Origin: Syntrophomonadaceae bacterium | GTDB lineage: Bacteria > Bacillota > Dethiobacteria > DTU022 | Assembly (NCBI GenBank): GCA_003564055.1 | Contig: PWSG01000302.1 | Location: forward strand, 1 to 6,916 | Length of the DNA: 6,916 bases | Direction: 5' to 3' | Part shown: in pieces, positions 5,896-6,916 of the stretch | Numbering within the stretch: the stretch's first letter is position 1 | How the letters are laid out: every line of letters begins with the position of its first letter | The notes under the pieces: generated by a model | What the model was told of the DNA's origin: nothing | Seen by the model: only the letters and a program-made list of their open reading frames with translations | Databases searched by the model: none | Translations under genes and position numbers: made by a program

Positions 5896-6873
5896 ATGAA
5901 TGATTCATGGCAGCGTCCGGGTGAGGACAAAAATATCGGCAGTGGAACTAGCAGTGGTTTCAATGGAAAATTTAAAAAGGCTGATTTGGGTTCGGCAATG
6001 CGTCTTTATATAGCAGTTTTTATTCTACTTTTATCATTAGGTTCGATTGCGCAAACTCTGCATTTCGAAATTGGAATGATCGTGACCCAGGTAGCTTTAA
6101 TTCTCCTGCCTGCTCTCTGGTTTTTAAAATTTTACGGGGTTGATACAGTTGAGTTTTCCCGTTTTAAAATTCTCCAGGTTAAGTTCATCCCTACAATTAT
6201 TATCCTGGCCGGATCAATGTGGCTGTTAAATATGATCGTTGCCGCCGGCCTGGTAACCGGCCTGATGGAATTTGGTTATGAGCCTGTTGCGATTCTTGAA
6301 CCACCTGAAACATTTCGGGAGTATTTAATTCTTCTGCTGGTGCTTACAGTTTTTGCCGGTATTTGTGAAGAGGTTCTATTTCGGGGGACAATTATGCCTT
6401 CTTTTGAAGAGCACGGCCTGGTGCCGGCAATTGTTTTCAGTTCCCTGTTGTTTGCGCTTTTTCATATCACTTTTCTTAACCTGTTTACAACATTTATCCT
6501 CGGTATAGTTATGGCTGTGGTGGTGATAAAGACTGGATCACTGTGGGGCGGTATTATTTACCACATGGTTAACAACTTTATTGCTGCTACTTATCTTTAC
6601 ATGGCAGGTCAGCAGGAAACAGCATCAGAAGTTAATCCTCAGGATTACTGGGTGCTCCTACCCCTGGGTATAATTGCTCTTGCCGGGTCTTACTTAAGTT
6701 TGCTTTTGCTGCACAAGCAGTCAGGTAGAGAGCCGCTTCTAAAAAACCGTAAAAGCTGGCTGCCGCGTGGTTGGTTTAGCGGCGTTTTTGTAGCTGCTGT
6801 TATCTTATTTTTGATAATGGCTTTACTAGAGTTTGCGATCGGTTTTAACTGGTTGGGATTACCCGAGTTATAA
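5896..6873 (+). CDS. CPBP-family intramembrane glutamic endopeptidase (CAAX protease/Abi-like)
   Basis: This 325-residue membrane protein starts with a soluble, Gly/Ser/Lys-rich tail (about 1-34), followed by roughly eight hydrophobic segments (near 36-55, 60-79, 98-120, 142-157, 176-194, 196-212, 252-272 and 297-316). The CPBP (Rce1-like) active-site motifs are all present: EExxxR as E158-E159...R163 in ICEEVLFRG, FxxxH as F186...H190 in FALFHI, and HxxxN as H223...N227 in YHMVNNF. The Glu and His residues are the catalytic set of this family, so it is likely active in the membrane. Bacterial members are variously linked to peptide maturation, bacteriocin self-immunity or signalling; the substrate here cannot be told. 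The ATG comes 7 bases after the ftcD stop, with GGAG (5882-5885) 10 bases upstream inside ftcD, which suggests cotranscription with the hut genes. A role in histidine use is not established. Confidence 0.88.
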   Translation: MNDSWQRPGEDKNIGSGTSSGFNGKFKKADLGSAMRLYIAVFILLLSLGSIAQTLHFEIGMIVTQVALILLPALWFLKFYGVDTVEFSRFKILQVKFIPTIIILAGSMWLLNMIVAAGLVTGLMEFGYEPVAILEPPETFREYLILLLVLTVFAGICEEVLFRGTIMPSFEEHGLVPAIVFSSLLFALFHITFLNLFTTFILGIVMAVVVIKTGSLWGGIIYHMVNNFIAATYLYMAGQQETASEVNPQDYWVLLPLGIIALAGSYLSLLLLHKQSGREPLLKNRKSWLPRGWFSGVFVAAVILFLIMALLEFAIGFNWLGLPEL

Positions 6874-6898
6874 TTAAATTTGCAAGGAGGTTTACATC

Positions 6899-6916
6899 AT
6901 GGGTTTGGAAGGAAAA
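6899..6916 (+). CDS. Start of a further gene, six codons seen (cut by window edge)
   Basis: A textbook ribosome binding site, AAGGAGG (6884-6890), lies 8 bases before the ATG at 6899. The frame reads MGLEGK up to the edge. There is no terminator in the 25 bases after the CPBP gene, so it is likely part of the same transcript. MxLEGK is a common opening of short-chain dehydrogenases of the FabG type, but six residues cannot support a family call; nothing in them identifies hutH or fchA. Confidence 0.7.

Overview
The window looks like a chromosomal piece of a Gram-positive, probably anaerobic Bacillota (Clostridia-like) genome. This is inferred from strong GGAGG-type ribosome binding sites before nearly every gene, moderate G+C with AT-rich spacers, closely packed same-strand genes, a single-domain glutamate formimidoyltransferase and a long-form urocanase. 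No species can be named from the sequence alone.

Left part (1-1212): a 5'-truncated view of a leftward gene for an AI-2E/PerM-type membrane permease (409 to 1) and a rightward gene for a small MntP/DUF204 manganese-efflux-type protein (648-1199). They are divergent across a 238-base spacer that holds one convincing promoter for each direction. An AT-rich hairpin overlaps the mntP stop codon.

Middle (1213-1499): a roughly 290-base AT-rich spacer without a supported gene. Just before hutU it carries an inverted repeat (CGGTCTTC / GAAGACCG) that brackets a consensus -10 box, the best candidate for the control site of the histidine-utilisation genes.

Right part (1500-6916): a rightward gene run, hutU (urocanate hydratase, long form), hutI (imidazolonepropionase), ftcD (glutamate formimidoyltransferase), a CPBP-family intramembrane protease, and the first six codons of another gene. 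The three enzymes are consecutive: urocanate to imidazolonepropionate, to N-formimino-L-glutamate, to L-glutamate plus 5-formimino-tetrahydrofolate. The first enzyme (histidine ammonia-lyase, hutH) and the formimino-THF cyclodeaminase (fchA) expected to complete the route are not in the window. The CPBP gene starts 7 bases after ftcD and is probably cotranscribed, but its role there is unknown.

Most of the window is ordinary metabolism. The points that merit a second look are the hutU leader, an Asp in urocanase at the position of the bacterial active-site Cys, an Asn for Asp change in the MntP-like protein, and the protease attached to the hut run. I found no rRNA, tRNA, CRISPR array, insertion sequence or other mobile element.
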